A stretch of DNA of 39,624 nt from Amycolatopsis orientalis DSM 40040 = KCTC 9412 (GTDB taxonomy: Bacteria; Actinomycetota; Actinomycetes; Mycobacteriales; Pseudonocardiaceae). This document shows, piece after piece, positions 39,506 through 39,624 of this stretch. The notes below the pieces were generated by a model that saw only the letters and a program-made list of their open reading frames with translations, was not told the origin of the DNA and made no database searches. Within the stretch, counting starts at the first letter, position 1, and each line of letters begins with the position of its first letter. The position numbers and the translations under genes were made by a program. The stretch covers positions 1-39,624 of the forward strand of contig NZ_ASJB01000076.1 in assembly GCF_000478275.1 (NCBI RefSeq), in the 5' to 3' direction.

Positions 39506-39624
39506 GTGTCCGAGACGATCCTTCCCGAGTTGCCGCAGGAGTTGTGGCGCGCCGGCAAGCTGGAGCTTGCTCATGGCGTGCAGCAGTTCCTGCAGGTGAT
39601 CCGGGTCGCCACTGCCGGGCTGGG
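39506..39624 (+). CDS. DUF222/HNH (13E12-type) protein, N-terminal part
   Basis: The window ends inside this gene; about 40 codons are visible. The product begins with Ser-Glu-Thr-Ile after the start, then LPELPQELWRAGKLELAHGVQQFLQVIRVATAGLG, the typical opening of actinobacterial DUF222 proteins, which end in an HNH nuclease domain like the remnant at 35-268. GTG 39506 lies six bases after TATTCT and would give a leaderless message. ATG 39476 in the same frame would add ten residues (MFELFWYSWG) but sits inside the LexA box. Their biological role is unresolved; in mycobacteria they are DNA-damage-induced repeated genes. Confidence 0.75.
   Translation, partial: MSETILPELPQELWRAGKLELAHGVQQFLQVIRVATAGL

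Overview
The window is high-GC actinobacterial DNA. It probably comes from the Pseudonocardiaceae and most likely from Amycolatopsis. The reasons are the GTG and leaderless starts, the DUF222/HNH (13E12-type) genes at both edges, a Streptomyces-cacaoi-style beta-lactamase regulatory cluster, TrmB/LuxR-type one-component regulators, and the near-perfect intergenic palindromes. The genus is inferred, not proven. No tRNA, rRNA, CRISPR array, intact insertion sequence or prophage was seen.

Layout. 1-780: C-terminal remnant of a DUF222/HNH gene beside a nested palindrome, then a degenerate transposase scrap and about 340 bp with no convincing gene. 0.8-12.9 kb: mostly exported or housekeeping-type genes. 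These are a choice-of-anchor B protein with a His-rich membrane-anchored partner, a GH84 beta-N-acetylglucosaminidase, a SecD-P1-like lipoprotein, a luciferase-like oxidoreductase, AraC and LysR regulators, an SRPBCC protein, an M64 metallopeptidase, an S1 serine protease, a 43-residue membrane peptide and an FG-GAP protein. 13.0-16.3 kb: a TrmB/LuxR regulator preceded by an overlapping 24-codon leader, a small helical protein, an alpha/beta hydrolase under a promoter with two TetR-type operators, and an RsbW-like ATPase. 16.4-19.2 kb: a small secreted protein and a vWA/Calx-beta exported protein. 19.2-22.1 kb: a class A beta-lactamase, a divergent LysR regulator and a penicillin-recognising-like protein (a blaL-blaA-blaB arrangement). 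22.1-25.0 kb: a PPK2 kinase and an S33 exported peptidase. 25.2-26.1 kb: a second TrmB/LuxR regulator.

The centrepiece is 26.3-37.3 kb. A consensus promoter precedes four tightly packed genes: a FadD32-like fatty acyl-AMP ligase, a Pks13-like polyketide synthase, an AccD4-like carboxyltransferase and an antigen-85-like acyltransferase/esterase. This is the gene set and order logic of the mycolic-acid condensing locus, in what looks like a genus without mycolates. The synthase differs from Pks13 in carrying DH and KR domains in cis and a second C-terminal carrier-like domain that has lost its phosphopantetheine serine. I infer that it makes a reduced, probably branched or long-chain acyl product that may be passed to an extracytoplasmic acceptor.

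37.3-39.25 kb is a leftward operon, translationally coupled: RidA, a DauR/YheO-like regulator and a PLP-dependent Ser/Thr dehydratase. It is driven from a promoter whose -35 lies in a perfect palindrome. The window ends in the start of another DUF222/HNH gene with a textbook actinobacterial LexA (SOS) box at its promoter.

A motif TCC-N2-[A/T]-GTGGA recurs at least 14 times, eight of them in the lipid operon. It is not explained by any annotated feature.
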